Below are positions 24,200-36,600 of a stretch of 64,000 nt of DNA, piece by piece. The position numbers were made by a program, and so were the translations under genes. Position 1 is the stretch's first letter. Each line of letters opens with the position of its first letter. The notes below the pieces were generated by a model that made no database searches, was not told the origin of the DNA, and saw nothing but the letters and a program-made list of their open reading frames with translations. Source of the DNA: Tubiluchus corallicola (taxonomy: Eukaryota; Priapulida; Priapulimorpha; Priapulimorphida; Tubiluchidae); the NCBI GenBank assembly GCA_030141605.1, contig JAQGDQ010000223.1, positions 1-64,000 of the forward strand, read 5' to 3'.

Positions 24200-25426
24200 T
24201 TCATCACTACATTTTTGATAAAGGTGCTTGAGTTCTTGCCAAGTTAGTTTTTAAAGATTTTGCATTTGAATAGCGATTTAAATTTTGTAATTTCTTTTAA
24301 TTTAAATTAAAGTATTTGCTATGTCGAACATTGACTTCTACTTGACTATTTTAACTTCTTCAAACTTTCAATCTTTTCAAAACTTTCAAAAGTTGGAAGT
24401 TTCTAATTTGCGTGATGTGAATTCAATTAAAAATTTTAGGACTCTTTTGTTGCTATAATAGTTTACAGCTAATTGTTGCAGTTATGTATCTACGAAAAGA
24501 AACTTGCAAACTAACCTAACTTCTAGTGAGAGTTGCAAAGTGTACCATCTTCAACTATCATTATTCTGTAACATCGCTCAGATTTCACATTTTTCTCAAA
24601 AAAGACTTAAAATAAGTCAAACATATGCTAGTCATTATTCCTAAACACCTACAAACAAATAGAAAGAAGCTATTAATTGTGAAACAAAATGGTCGTTTTT
24701 CTCAAAGCTCTTATATACAGGATTTTGCAGGTCATCTCCTATATTATTCTAATCTATTTGTTCTATTATCTTTCAGTCAGTATTGCTCACATACCCCGTA
24801 TAGTACTAAAGAAGGCTAGTTCCAGAATGATCGAGCTATCGAGGTTTTAGTTGAACGTTTTCAACTGTGGTTTCTTGTCAAATAATAGATGGGTAAAATA
24901 TCAAGGGCACAAATGTCAGGCAAGTATAACACCGGTGTTCAAATACAGGGGAAATAAATCCTAGAAATAAAATGAATGGTCGGTCTAATTTATAACTCGG
25001 AGCACTGAAGGTTGTTTCATGTTTCATGCGACGAATGTGGTAGGGAAGTGTTCGTTTGTGGATGTCAGTTTTGTGTGCGGTACAATAACAGCAATATGGC
25101 AACATACTCTTGTTCTGAAGTCCTCAATTTTTTTGAACTGAAAAATATCGTTCAGACGTCTACACAATAATTTTCGATTTTGTTCTTCGAGACCATCTAA
25201 TGTAGCGTTTTTGTGATGTCACAACGTCATCTTTGAGCATTTTGGGATATCAAAGGTAGCTGCCAAAATGGCCCTGCAATATAAAGGCTGCAAAGTATGT
25301 ATCTTAGGTGTTTTGACCCTGATTTTTGGTTGGGCTTTGAGAGTGCAAAATTCATTTTTCACTACTTTACACGTGAAATCCTTCGCGAACATTAAAGCCT
25401 GGGATGGCTACACCTGCATGGCTACT
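24200..25426. other. Intergenic, no gene seen
   Basis: AT-rich. The frame at 25268-25501 starts with a methionine and a hydrophobic stretch but runs into the 1.1 kb repeat, so it is not treated as a gene. Confidence 0.4.
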
Positions 25427-26509
25427 CCAATCGACGTCAAACGCTCAGCGGCTTTCGGGACAACAGCTTACGCTGAACAACAACTGTCTCAACTAAACTA
25501 AACTGAACTAAACAGCATGACAGTTACAACTAATGTCTAATCAGCAGATAAACTTATTGCACTTTTTCATAAACACAAATTTGCAAAGCAGCAGCTATCT
25601 TTAAAGGAAATTGACACTTCAAGTAGACTTTTTAATTTAAAGAGAATGTCGAGACGAAATTTCAAAACACTACAAAATACAGAGACATAAGCATAATAAA
25701 GAAACAGTCAGCCTTGCTTTACAATAAATGAGCAACAAAAATATTAAATCTCTCTTGCCTTTGAACATACGAACATCATTCAGGCCTGCGATGTATTTTT
25801 TCTATATTAACAGATCACGTGCTCGTCTGCAAGATTTATTCAGTTTTTACGTTTCTCCGTTTGTTAGGCTAAGAAAATGGAATAAATTTGATTGTTCCAT
25901 TTGATAGACGACCCTTATATTGAATGCCCGAGTTATATAAGTCCCAATGGCATCTTTTAACCATGATTATAACCAGAAAAATAACGTAAAATAGCTAATA
26001 CTACATTGATGTAGTATAATATAGGTTTTGACCACATTTGAATTAGTTTTGACTGTGAAGATCACATTGAGGTTTATAAAAACTAGCCAGAAAAGAAAAC
26101 ATTTTGTTTTACCTTTATTCAAATTAATTAAATAAATTTTTTATCTAACTTGCAAAGCCATAAACTAAACTAAACTAAACTGCGTATTTTCTTGACTGCA
26201 AAATGGTTTAATGAGCAACTCATAGGCGTGAGCATTGTGCATTTCTTCCTATAAACGAACCAAGACCATATATATTACCATTGATTCACTTGCAATTTCA
26301 ATTGACAATAATAAAATCTAGAACCAGGCCAATATTTCTCTCCCTAACTAATGAAAAGTTGAGCATTTTTCACAAGAGTGTTAGACGGAGCTGTAGCTAA
26401 ATGTCCCGAACGTACCTGCGTTAACTAAGCTCTGCAGGTGTATGAAATAACTTGCACGCTGATTGGGCAGTCAACGAAAATGACTGACATTGTGTTAGAC
26501 GTCAATTGG
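25427..26509. mobile_element. 1.1 kb dispersed repeat, copy 1 (possible TIR element)
   Basis: This region aligns along its length with 30119-31230 in the same orientation. Shared landmarks in order are GGGACAACAGCT, ACTAATGTCTAATCAGCAGA, a TACAAAATACAGAGACATAAG block, ATTGAATGCCCGAG, and AAATGTCCCGAACGTACCTG near the right end. CCAATCGACGTC at the left end is the near reverse complement of GACGTCAATTGG at the right end, suggesting a terminal inverted repeat of about 12 bp. Short ACTAA-type repeats occur near 25492 and 26163. No transposase frame is visible. Confidence 0.75.
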
Positions 26510-29110
26510 CTAAAAGTTGCTCAAGGATGCTGCGGTGGCTACATGCAAAGCTCCCAATTAGTAGGTCTTCAAGAATGAAAAACCATCAAAAACCAATATG
26601 TTGCTGATAGTTTTAAGTTACGTGGCCGGACACCGTGTCAACAAACACGTTAACACGTCTTATTTGTTTGTTTTGGTTGTGGATAAGATTATGAAGTTGT
26701 TGCCGTCTCTTCTTTTTCAAGTTGTTCGTGGTATGTGAGTGGGCAAATTTTGAATGAATCAGAGATCTATCTCACATAGTAGTGTGAATAATAATTTCAG
26801 AGCAGTGAAGGTGCTGAATTGTTTCACTTCAATCTTGCAGACACAGTTAAGTTAAAATTCCTATTTTATTCGTATTCATGTGCACATCCAGCAAACATAA
26901 GATCGACATGTCTAGCAATCATACATTCACAATTGCCACTTTAGATACGCTGAAATGAACGCGCGCCGTGATCAGCTTGCGACATGCCGATAGGAATTCC
27001 AAACGATTTGAAAGGCGAAACGCTTAAGTTGGGTGTTCGAACTCCTGAAACTCGAGAGCTTATGGCACACCGAAACTCTCATCTTTCTTCGTCATACGTC
27101 ACGTGACCGACGGATTATCCTGTCCTGCAGTTATTAATTTCTTTGCTACTGCACTGAGGTATTATAACCGGGTTTCTATTATTCGTACTGAGTAAATTTG
27201 TCGTATTAACTCTTTCAATTTTGACTAAGTCGGCGTTTCGATGAAGGTCGACGTTTGTACGTTTGAAGTTTTATTATTACAGACACTAGCTGCACCTCTA
27301 AGACGACTAAATCCGTCTACATTAATGGAGAAAGCCAATAGGATCATAGAGATCAGAAGGCGACTTACTTATATCTTATTAATGCACGAGGTTGATATTA
27401 AGATACTAGTTCTTCGGAGGTCCAAGTAAAGCAACCTATGCTCTTCAAGGTTAGTCACCAAAAGAATCCGTTCGGAATGAAATAGGAGATATAAATGACG
27501 TTACGTTGCCTAAGTTTAATGCGTAAATACAAATTATGAGAACTATTATTATGAATAATAAAAAAATCACTTTCAAATTACGCTCACTTGATGATAACAA
27601 TTGTTACAACAAACAGGAAAAAACAGTAGCAAATGTCGCCTGAACATCTGCATCTAATGTTTCAGTTTTCTTGTCAGCGAAGGCGCTATATACTTTGAAC
27701 AATATCACATTTAACATCATTTACAAGCGCTTGTGTCGCCATCTGTTAAAACCATTATTACACTAACAGAAGTCAACGCACCGTTAATAGAGTAGAGTTG
27801 GTAAATGTACAATGTAAAATCATTGTGCTGCAGTAACGTTATTAAAAATTTTGGAAACTACTCGTTTTGGAGGATGGCGCCGATTGACACGAAAACGGCA
27901 CATTGATAATGTTTTGATTTCATTTATTTCTACAAAGTCACAAAGAAGTTAGTAGACTTCACTTGATTAATAAAATTAATGATTTTGTACATTGCAATTC
28001 TGCTCTAATTCGACTGTAATAATGAGTTTTTTAAAGAAAGCTTAAAGGAAGACTGGATGATTTGTTTTTCATATCCTTCCCCATTTTCAAGGTTGGTAAA
28101 GAGTATACATTTTGACACCAATAATACTGCAAAAGCGTTTCTGATATTTAACAATAGATTAAAATTTTAGTTAACGGCTGGCGAACACAATTATTGATAA
28201 CATCACAAATGAACGTAATTTTCAACAGCACAAACATTCCTTAAGCGTGTTGCATGTGCTTGCAAAAGCGAAAATTGAAGTACAGCACTACTGTAAGCGA
28301 TTCGTTGTATTGCACTAAAACTCGGCAATTTTTAAGATAAAAATTAATATTCCAAATTTACCGCTGTGTTCACGCATGAGTTCTCGAACACATGCACTGC
28401 GTCACAAACGAAGACCTCTGAACTTAGACGTACAGCACCTGTTTTTTATGCCATGCGTTTCCTACGTGAAGACGTTGGTGCCCATCTAACTAACGAAAGG
28501 AAATGCACATAACAGCGAAGAACTAGTGGCGCGAAGCGTAACTGCGTTTGCGTAGTAATAATTCTTTCGCGTAAGACATTTTTGAAAAAAGTAGTACGTT
28601 CGCTTTCAATATTTAAAGAGTAGATTATTTTGACATACAGTTTAAGATAGGGTACGGTTTTCTTTAAGCCTTATACTTAAGTGTTGTGGTTCAGATGCTG
28701 TTATTAGCTTGTTGCCTCCCTAAATATTGATTTTGGTTTGGTCGAATTTTGTGCTCTGAAGCTTTTCTGTTTCTCACACCTGTGAGAAAACTACTCCTTT
28801 TCAGGTTTAAAAACATTTTGTCGTGACGCGCTAACAGCTGTTAAGCTGGCATTCATGATACATTGATCTCTGGAGTCGCAATGCTTGTTTAATCAGTAAT
28901 GCTCACATTGTGGTGTAAATTAACAAAACTGTTAACGCTGTTACGTCATTAAATTAAGCTTTGACGCGCTAAATATAAAGGCACCAAATAGACTTCTCCT
29001 TTGTGATTCCATCTGCGTATGATAAATTCGGTAGTGTATTTAATTATTTTTAAAAAGCGTTGTGGCACATCATTGATCAGGTAGTTAATAAATCAGTCTG
29101 TAAGCAATGG
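26510..29110. other. Intergenic, no gene seen
   Basis: AT-rich. It contains dispersed repeat copy B (28045-28115) and a 20-bp palindrome at 28770-28789. The small frame at 27241-27429 has no recognised product. Confidence 0.4.
28045..28115. repeat. Dispersed repeat fragment, copy B
   Basis: This is the partner of 4895-4965: a diverged, same-orientation match over about 70 bp containing GGATGATTT and GTATACATTTTGACACC. Confidence 0.55.
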
Positions 29111-29114
29111 AACC

Positions 29115-29295
29115 AACCAGTAACTAACCAACCAACGAACTAACCAAGCAACCAAACAAACAGCCAAACAACCAACCAACCAATCAAACAACAGACCAAC
29201 CAACGAGCGAACTAACTAACCAACTAACCAACCAACCAACCAACCAAATAGCCAATAAACCAACTAACCAGACAGCAAATCAACCAACCAACTAG
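29115..29295. repeat. Degenerate (ACCA)n tetranucleotide repeat
   Basis: Many ACCA, ACTA and AACA units with frequent single-base changes, reading as an ageing (AACC)n array. Confidence 0.85.
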
Positions 29296-29649
29296 CCAGC
29301 CAGTCAAGCCGACGAACAAACCAAACCGGGAAAAAAACCAACAAGCTAATCGTTACGTTAGGTACAAGCTTAATACGTTAGGTAGAAAATCAGCCACCCA
29401 GAATGCTAAAACAACAGCTAGATCACTCAGTAAATAAGCAGCCTGGTAATAGCCATATAATTTATAGACAAACAAGCAAGACAGTCAGTTAGTCAGCCAG
29501 TTAAACAATTCAGTCAATTAACGAATGGGAGCACAGATTGCAAGTCGTGTAGCAACTTACTTCTGGGAACTTTAGTTTTGTTTACATAGTAACGCGTCTG
29601 TTAAGATATCAAAGTAAACGCACAGAAAGTTGAGCATGTATGATGGCTA

Positions 29650-31348
29650 AATGATTTCTTCAAAGTGTTTAACGTAATGTGGTGTTAAGTATCCCATTCA
29701 CCATAACCAACTTGGTGAGTGACTAGTTCATGACTTGATCAAACTCGTACAAGTGATAGTTTAATATGTCCAGTCTAATTATGGAAATCAGTCAAATTAG
29801 TGACCCAAATGCTTGTCTAAAGCTTATAAATAAAACTCCGTCTGCTCAAGTGTTGCACCGAGAAACACAGTTTCACTTGATGCTTGAAAATGTGAGTTTT
29901 TAGTTTTTGCTTCAGGTTTAGGACGCCCTGGACTGTCTTAACTTAATATGCTGTTAATGTTACCATAATCCTTATCTTCCTAATAGTATGTTAATTTTTT
30001 GAGTAAACGTTGATAAAATATTTAATCTTGCTCACAATGAGTTTTTCGGTCACGATTATATATCATGCATTCTAATTGCAAATTGAAGGGACAAATCTGC
30101 CTTAGTTTCGGGTATAATGTTAATTGACGTCAAACATATTGGTCTGTCGCTCCGCCCCAACTGAACGTAAGCACGCTCAGCAGCATTCGGGACAACAGCT
30201 CACGTACGACAACAACTGTCTAAGCTAAACTAAACAACATGACAGTCACTACTAATGTCTAATCAGCAGATAAACTGGTTGCAGTTTTTCATAAACACAA
30301 ATTTGCAGAGCAGCAGCTACGTTTACACGCAATTAACACTTCGAGTAGCCAAAAAATGACTTTTCAATTTAAACAGAATGTAGAAACGAAGTTTCGAAGC
30401 ACTACAAAATACAGAGACATAAGTATAATAAAGAAACTAAGTCAGTTAGCTTTACTTTACGACAAATGAGCAACAAAAATATTAAGTCTTGCTTGCCTTT
30501 AAACATACGAACATCAAGCCTGCGATGTATTTTTCTATATTAACTGATTATGTGCTCGTCTGCAAGATTTATTAAGTTTTTGAATTTTTCCGTTTGTCGG
30601 CTGCGGAAATGGAATAAATTATATTGTTCCATTCCATAGACGACCCTTATATTGAATGCCCGAGCCACATAAGTCTCAAAGACATCTTTTAATTATGATT
30701 ATAACCAAAAAATAGCGTAAAATTAGTTCATATTACATTGATGTATAATATAAGTTATGATCACATTTGAATTAATTTTGACTGCGAAGATCTCTTTGAG
30801 GTTTATAAAACCTGACCAGAAAAGAAAACATTTTGTTTTGTCCTTATTTAAACTGAATCAAATAGTTGTTTTTATCTAACTTGCAAAGCCATAAACCAAA
30901 CTAAACTGCGTATTTTCTTGATTGCAAAATGATTTAATCAGCAACTTATAGACCAAGCGTTGTGCATTACTTCCTATAAACGAAACTAGACTATGTATTT
31001 CCACTAATTCATTTGCAATTTGAATTGACAGTAATGAAATCTAGAACCAGACCAGTATTTCTCCCGTAATTAATGAAAAGTTGAGCATTTTTCGTAACAG
31101 TATTCGACGTAGCTGTAGCTAAATGTCCCGAACGTACCTGCGTTAATTAAGCTCTGCAGGTGTGCGAGAAATGACTTGCACGCTGATTGGGCAGTCAGCG
31201 AAAATGTTTGACATTATGTTAGACTTCAGCTATAACTTCTTGCAATGCGTAAGGGTTTGGTCAAGTCAGTAACTGGTCACTCATTGAGTTGATTATGGTG
31301 AATGGGATACTTAACACCCTATCACGTTAAACATTCGAAGAAATCATT
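29650..31348. mobile_element. 1.7 kb inverted-repeat element enclosing repeat copy 2
   Basis: A left arm at 29650 to about 29745 is the reverse complement, with scattered mismatches, of about 31253-31348. Both begin AATGATTTCTTC at the outer edge and contain GTTAAGTATCCCATTCACC. The interior holds the second copy of the 1.1 kb repeat. No transposase or clear target duplication is seen. It could be a non-autonomous DNA transposon with a nested insertion. Confidence 0.7.
30119..31230. mobile_element. 1.1 kb dispersed repeat, copy 2
   Basis: Diverged direct copy of 25427-26509, starting at TTAATTGACGTCAAAC and ending near TTAGACTTCAGC. Small indels accumulate throughout. It sits inside the larger inverted-repeat element. 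Confidence 0.75.
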
Positions 31349-34235
31349 CAGTCTCTTGCAGCTTAACTTGCCGTAGAGAAGCTTCTTATGTCTTTAGTTT
31401 TGGTCTGTAGGCTTTACTTTTGCTTTTTAATCTAGTCTTTCTTATAATTTGTTTTTTTTGCAGATTTAAGGCACATTGCTAATCTCATATAAGTCACCTA
31501 TTTTTTATGTACAACCTTTACATAAGAGCTGTTAACAAGCTGTCGAGTTAAACCACGTTTAATAAATTAATTAAACACAGAGACGGTTATAAGGATCTGG
31601 ACTTGGCATTTAAACAAGGGACTCTTCAGTTGCAACACTAAAACTGTATGCCACTACAATCAGCACTGACAATTGTATGAAAAGTGCGATTCAATCCCAG
31701 CGTAATTAATAATTTATATATAATTTTAATTTTGAAATTCTCAAAAAGTAATGTAATATGATTGAAGCGAAATCATAACTGGTGGTGATCACGTGGGATC
31801 GAGGAATTTTCCTAGTGAATTAAAACGTTAATATCATATTACTTAGCACAAGAAGACCCTCCACTTACACAAAGCTTAAAAAACTCGTCTTGAAATTTTA
31901 TACCACTTACCTACTGTCTTTTTGCATGCAGGGTTTACTTCGGCAGTAATACTGTATAAAACTTGTAAATTTAAACTCCTGCGATGACCGTTAGGCGCAG
32001 CCATTTGGACGGTAGGTGGTCTGATACAAGTTTAGATAACAATGTGTGAAGTTTAAAAAAATAATCAGAGGATTCGTAGCACACGTATTACTAACTAAGT
32101 AAAATTCTAAATTACTGTATCTTGTCAATAAGATTAAAAACACGTTTTTGGTTTGTGAGTGGCTCTCCCTGGTGGGCCAGCGACATTTTATCAATTGGCA
32201 CGAATATTTTGAATTATTATTTCCAGTTACATAAGTCTTTCCAGCAGGTAAGCGAAATGTTAAGTAATACAGATTTGCATGGAAAGTTTTTAGGGGCATA
32301 GCTTAACATTGCCTTTTCTCCCCTTGCGTTTGCGTAGTGACGTCATCTAATGGCGCGGCCGGAACAGTATTGCGGGAGATTTAAAATGAAAAAAAAACAA
32401 AAATTTCTTTCAACGCGAGTACGACATACACATGAAGTTGCTATAAAGTAATATATTTTGTAAAGGCGATTTTTCTGAAACCTACGTCAGGTACACCTTT
32501 TCTTGCCCTTTAAAGTTGATGAACAAATCTATTGCCTCAATTCAGATTTCGTTCATGTTTTGTTTTTAAAGTAGGTGTCGGAAAATCCGCTTTAGACCAA
32601 GCCTGGCTTCTTTGGTGGCCTTACAATATTATTTAGATCGTATGCTTCATTCATGCATGTGTAACCATGCGTTTAGTTAACCTTGCCTATAAAAAGGAAG
32701 TGTCACCGCTGATCGGTGACCACCTATCAGCAGGTACCACAAAGGGTGGTCTCCTTGTTTCTTGTTTTTTTTTATATAGGCTTATATGTGAGATTATTCA
32801 TTTAAAGTGCTGTGAATTATGTGATTATTTTTGTTATGATTTGTGACTTAATTTGAAATGTAAAGTGTAACAGTTAAATTTTGTTAATAAAGTGTATTAT
32901 TAGTGTGGCCACAATTTATACAAATCGTTATGTTTCTCTAATGACTATTTTTGACTGAATTACTTTCACAGCACAATTAATACAAAATCACAGGTAACAG
33001 CAAATCAACCAATACCCACTAAGGTCTAAGCGTACTGCAACCTTTCTGACTGCTATAAATTAGACATAAAAATAGTGTTCACAGTTGTCGACAGGCGCTC
33101 TCTCTCTCTCTTAAAGCTATTTGGCACCAAATTCAATTTTCTCGATAGTAGGGTTGATTTTAAAGAATGCAATAGGCAATAGGCATACCGCTATTAACAT
33201 CATGCACAGCAATTCAAAAAAGTTTTTGTAACTCAGTAAAATTTATCTGTATTAACAAAAGTATTGACTGCTTGTAGCAATCACCACCAGCAAAAGTTTC
33301 ATATTAAAACTGTCCGTTCTACAAAAGAGGTAACTTTTTAATTTTAGATTTAGATTTAGAAATACTCATTGTTCTCAGTGAATATTAATTTTCAAACGTG
33401 GTGTTTTATAACTGAATTAATAAATAATTTAGCATTATAAGATTCGAAAATATCCGCACTTTAGGTTAAGAATTACACGGTTATACTAGGCTCCATTCTT
33501 GAGCATCCCTCGGCGCATCGGTAAAGTAACTCTAGAAACATTGTTTTTTCAATTAGCCGATGACCGTTATTTCATTGGACCCTTATGCCCATCTGTCTCT
33601 CGTTTAAGACAAAGTATGTCTTAGGTTGGTGTGTATAAAAGTGATCTGGAAGGATAAATAAACCAAAACAAAATTCTTAAACTAACATATTGAACTGCTG
33701 GTGGCACCTCGCCAACCTGGGGTGGTTCGGGCCTGCAGGTCCGGAGGCGGAGCAGCCTAATAATGATTTCCACATAACCACAAATAAACAAAACTGAATT
33801 AAATAACGCTGAAGATTTAATATTACAAGGCCTAAACTAACTATAACATGATTTTACACAGATTTAAGAAAAAACGGAACAAAGAAATAAAGTGGATAGA
33901 CTGATACCTAACTTGCCATATAGCGGGTAGTAGGAGAGCTGTCCTTTATAACCTACCCCAAACCAGTTTACATGTCAGAGATAGAGCCAAAATGAAACCT
34001 GACTGGTTGAAAGCAAAAAGTTGTTAAGATTTAGCTAATAAGAACCGAAATATTTGTAAAAGAATAATTTAGACTTAGGTTTCAACTACTGGTACTTTAG
34101 GGGTGACATGCAACACTAGGTTGGTAACCATGCTATGCTCTGGAATAAAGGTAGGGGTTGCGCAGGGTGGGCCGCCCAAGGGGCTGTGCTACACTGTCAT
34201 ATAAGATATGATCATCCTACTTGTCTTCTAAACTC
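31349..34235. other. Intergenic with two promoter-like blocks
   Basis: No gene is recognised. A TATA-like CCTATAAAAAGG at about 32687 is followed by a GTCACCG/CGGTGAC hairpin (32701-32719) and an AATAAA at about 32886. A second TATA-like TATAAAAG at about 33634 is followed by AATAAA near 33656 and a GC-rich block to about 33760. Both resemble parts of retroelement LTRs, but no LTR pair, primer site or target duplication could be established. Confidence 0.35.
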
Positions 34236-34500
34236 TTGAAGTGAAAGAAATACATGACATGTATTGTCTCCATTTCATGTATAAATATCGTAATTCACTA
34301 CTTCCACCAGCTTTTCAGTCATACTTTAGCCCAGTTTCAAATCAACGTGATCGTTACACAAGATGTTCAATTGAAAACTATGTACTACCTCTTCCAAAAA
34401 AGAAATTTAACGAAGCAGTCATCAAGATATAAAGCTATTAAAATATGGTCATCAAACTCCTTGTGGAATAAAAAGTCTTAGTCTTTATCAATTTAAAATC
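34236..34500 (+). mobile_element. LINE reverse transcriptase C-terminal fragment
   Basis: The frame at 34241-34430 reads HDMYCLHFMYKYRNSLLPPAF, then a region with an R-rich tail and LPLPKKKFNEAVIKI. The adjacent frame continues as YKAIKIWSSNSLWNKKS. This is the LINE thumb and C-terminal signature, usually of the form FMYKYxNxLLPxxF ... GxKLWNxxP. One frameshift and later stops show that it is a dead copy. Confidence 0.75.
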
Positions 34501-35273
34501 GTGTCAGGACAGTGCTTACCACAAGGCATAATTAATTAAAAACAACCCGAACTCATCCTGATTTTAAGTTAGTAACAAAACTTATTTTGTTTAACTTTGA
34601 ACATTATAACATGCGATAATTATTATGTAATGTTAATTGGCAATTGCTGAACTATTTGGAGGAGGACCCGATAGCATAATACTCCTTCCTTCTACTTACA
34701 GTGACTTGTATCACTTATTATATCAGAATGTTTGTGGCTAAATGTATATGTTTACCTTACTAACTGTGAAACTGATATATAAATTTAAATTTAAGCATGA
34801 ACAGTATTCGACAAAATGCAAATCTAAAGCCCTCTGACAAGCGAAACCCTGAGTTGCATAAAGTAACGAAGTCTCTAACAGTGTTGAGGGAGATCAATGG
34901 GTCGAAGAATATCGTCTGTCGCACATCATAAAATTACTTTTGTTAACATTGCACTTCAAGTTTTCGAAGTGAATTTTTCTGTATTGATTTTCATTGTTGC
35001 CACAAATCAATGCAAAACATGTTATAACTTTAATAATAATAATTTTAGTCTTGGTCAAAACAGAATTCTCAATCAGCGCTAATATGGAGCAGGCAATTTG
35101 TATTGGTGATTCTGGTTTATTCATTAGCATGGTTTGTGTTTTAAAGAGCAAACAACAGCAGATAATCTCATGATTTTGTTTAAAAAAATAAGCAGAAATG
35201 TGATAACGATATCAAATTGCATATAATTACATCCATATAACCAAATTATTACAAACATTATTACTAATATTTA
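34501..35273. other. Intergenic, no gene seen
   Basis: AT-rich. Small frames on both strands at 34894-35151 have no recognisable product. Confidence 0.4.
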
Positions 35274-35507
35274 TTGGTTGTTGGTGGTGGTGGTGTTGAC
35301 GTTGTCGCTGTCGTCGTCGTCGTCGTCGTTGTTGTTGTTGTTGCTGCTACTGTTGTTGTTGTTGGTGGTGTTGACGTTGTCGCTGTCGTCGTCGTTGTTG
35401 TTGTTGTTGCTGCTGCTGTTGTTGTTGTTGCTGCTGCTGCTGCTGCTGTTGCAGCTGTTGTTATTGTTGTTTGTTCTTGCTGTTGTTGTTGTTATTATTG
35501 TTGCTCT
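35274..35507. repeat. Compound GTT/GTC/GCT trinucleotide repeat
   Basis: Blocks of GTTGTT, GTCGTC, GTGGTG and GCTGCT triplets. A segment of about 60 bp (GGTGTTGACGTTGTCGCTGTCG and the units after it) occurs twice, near 35291 and 35367, so part of the array was duplicated as a unit. Open frames across it are by-products. Confidence 0.95.
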
Positions 35508-36450
35508 AGTGCGCGCAAAATCATTATTAAGAGCTTTGTAGGATCATAACTGATGCAAAATAAATGATATTTTATTTATTGCACTATTGTAAATTTCCAG
35601 ATCGAAATACTTTAAACTTTACGGAGAAAAGTTTAACGCTTTGAAACGCTGCTTTCGGGCACTGCGCGTACACAGTATATTAAAGAGACACGATCGTTCG
35701 ATAATTGTTATCTATAATTCACAAGTTATTGATAACTGTATGAAGTATTAATAATAGCCTATGTGAATGCCAGCCGACGTCCATATGTTGTTACATAACA
35801 ATCAGCGAGGTTTGATTCACTCATATATATATAGATCTAGGGACTCCCGCTCAACTAGCGTATTTCGATTTTATAAAGCTTCTTCGCTAGCGTTTGTTTA
35901 ATCTGGGGGAGTAGAATTAATTTACGGCAACGTTCTGTTCAAAATCTGTTGGCTTTCCATCTCCGAATCTTTGAAGCTCATAAAATTGAGAATTCTGCTC
36001 AGTACTGCGCGAGCGTGCCCATTTTGCGTGGCCTCGTAGTCGCAAATATTTTTAAATAAAGGAGTTCCTAACCCGCGTTTGAGCGAGAATCGAGGCAAGG
36101 GTGATGATTAAATTATCCTCAATCAAACATTGATTGTATTAACTTCCTTTTGAAACTAGGGAAGAAAATTAGTTGTTGTATGGCATTCGAGAACATGCCT
36201 ATTCTAAAGTGACTGTAGACAAGCTCAGCGGTCGAATTTCCTTTCTTACACATCAGCATACCGTAATTGAGTTACAGGCGAGCTATTATATCACTACGAG
36301 CGTCATCATTATGATAACAGTTTTTACAGTTTTCCAATTCGTTTTTGTTTAAAAAATTTTAAAGTCACACTTTTGACAGTATATAGTAATATAACGTGGT
36401 TAGGTTTTTTTTGTATGCGGGCGAGTGCGCGATCCCTAAAGCTTGGTCAT
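35508..36450. other. Intergenic, no gene seen
   Basis: AT-rich, with a short TA run near 35824. No coding sequence is recognised. Confidence 0.4.
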
Positions 36451-36462
36451 GTTATTATTATT

Positions 36463-36506
<44 letters not shown>

Positions 36507-36600
36507 CGTCGTCGTCGTCGTTATTGTTGTCGTAGTTGTTGGTGGCCGCGGCAGTGGTGGTTATGGTAGTGGCGGCGCTGGTGGTGGCGTTATTGTTAAC
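36451..36600. repeat. (ATT)(GTT)(GTC)n trinucleotide repeat
   Basis: ATT units, then about 14 GTT units, then GTC units, decaying into GGT/GGC triplets by 36600. Confidence 0.95.
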
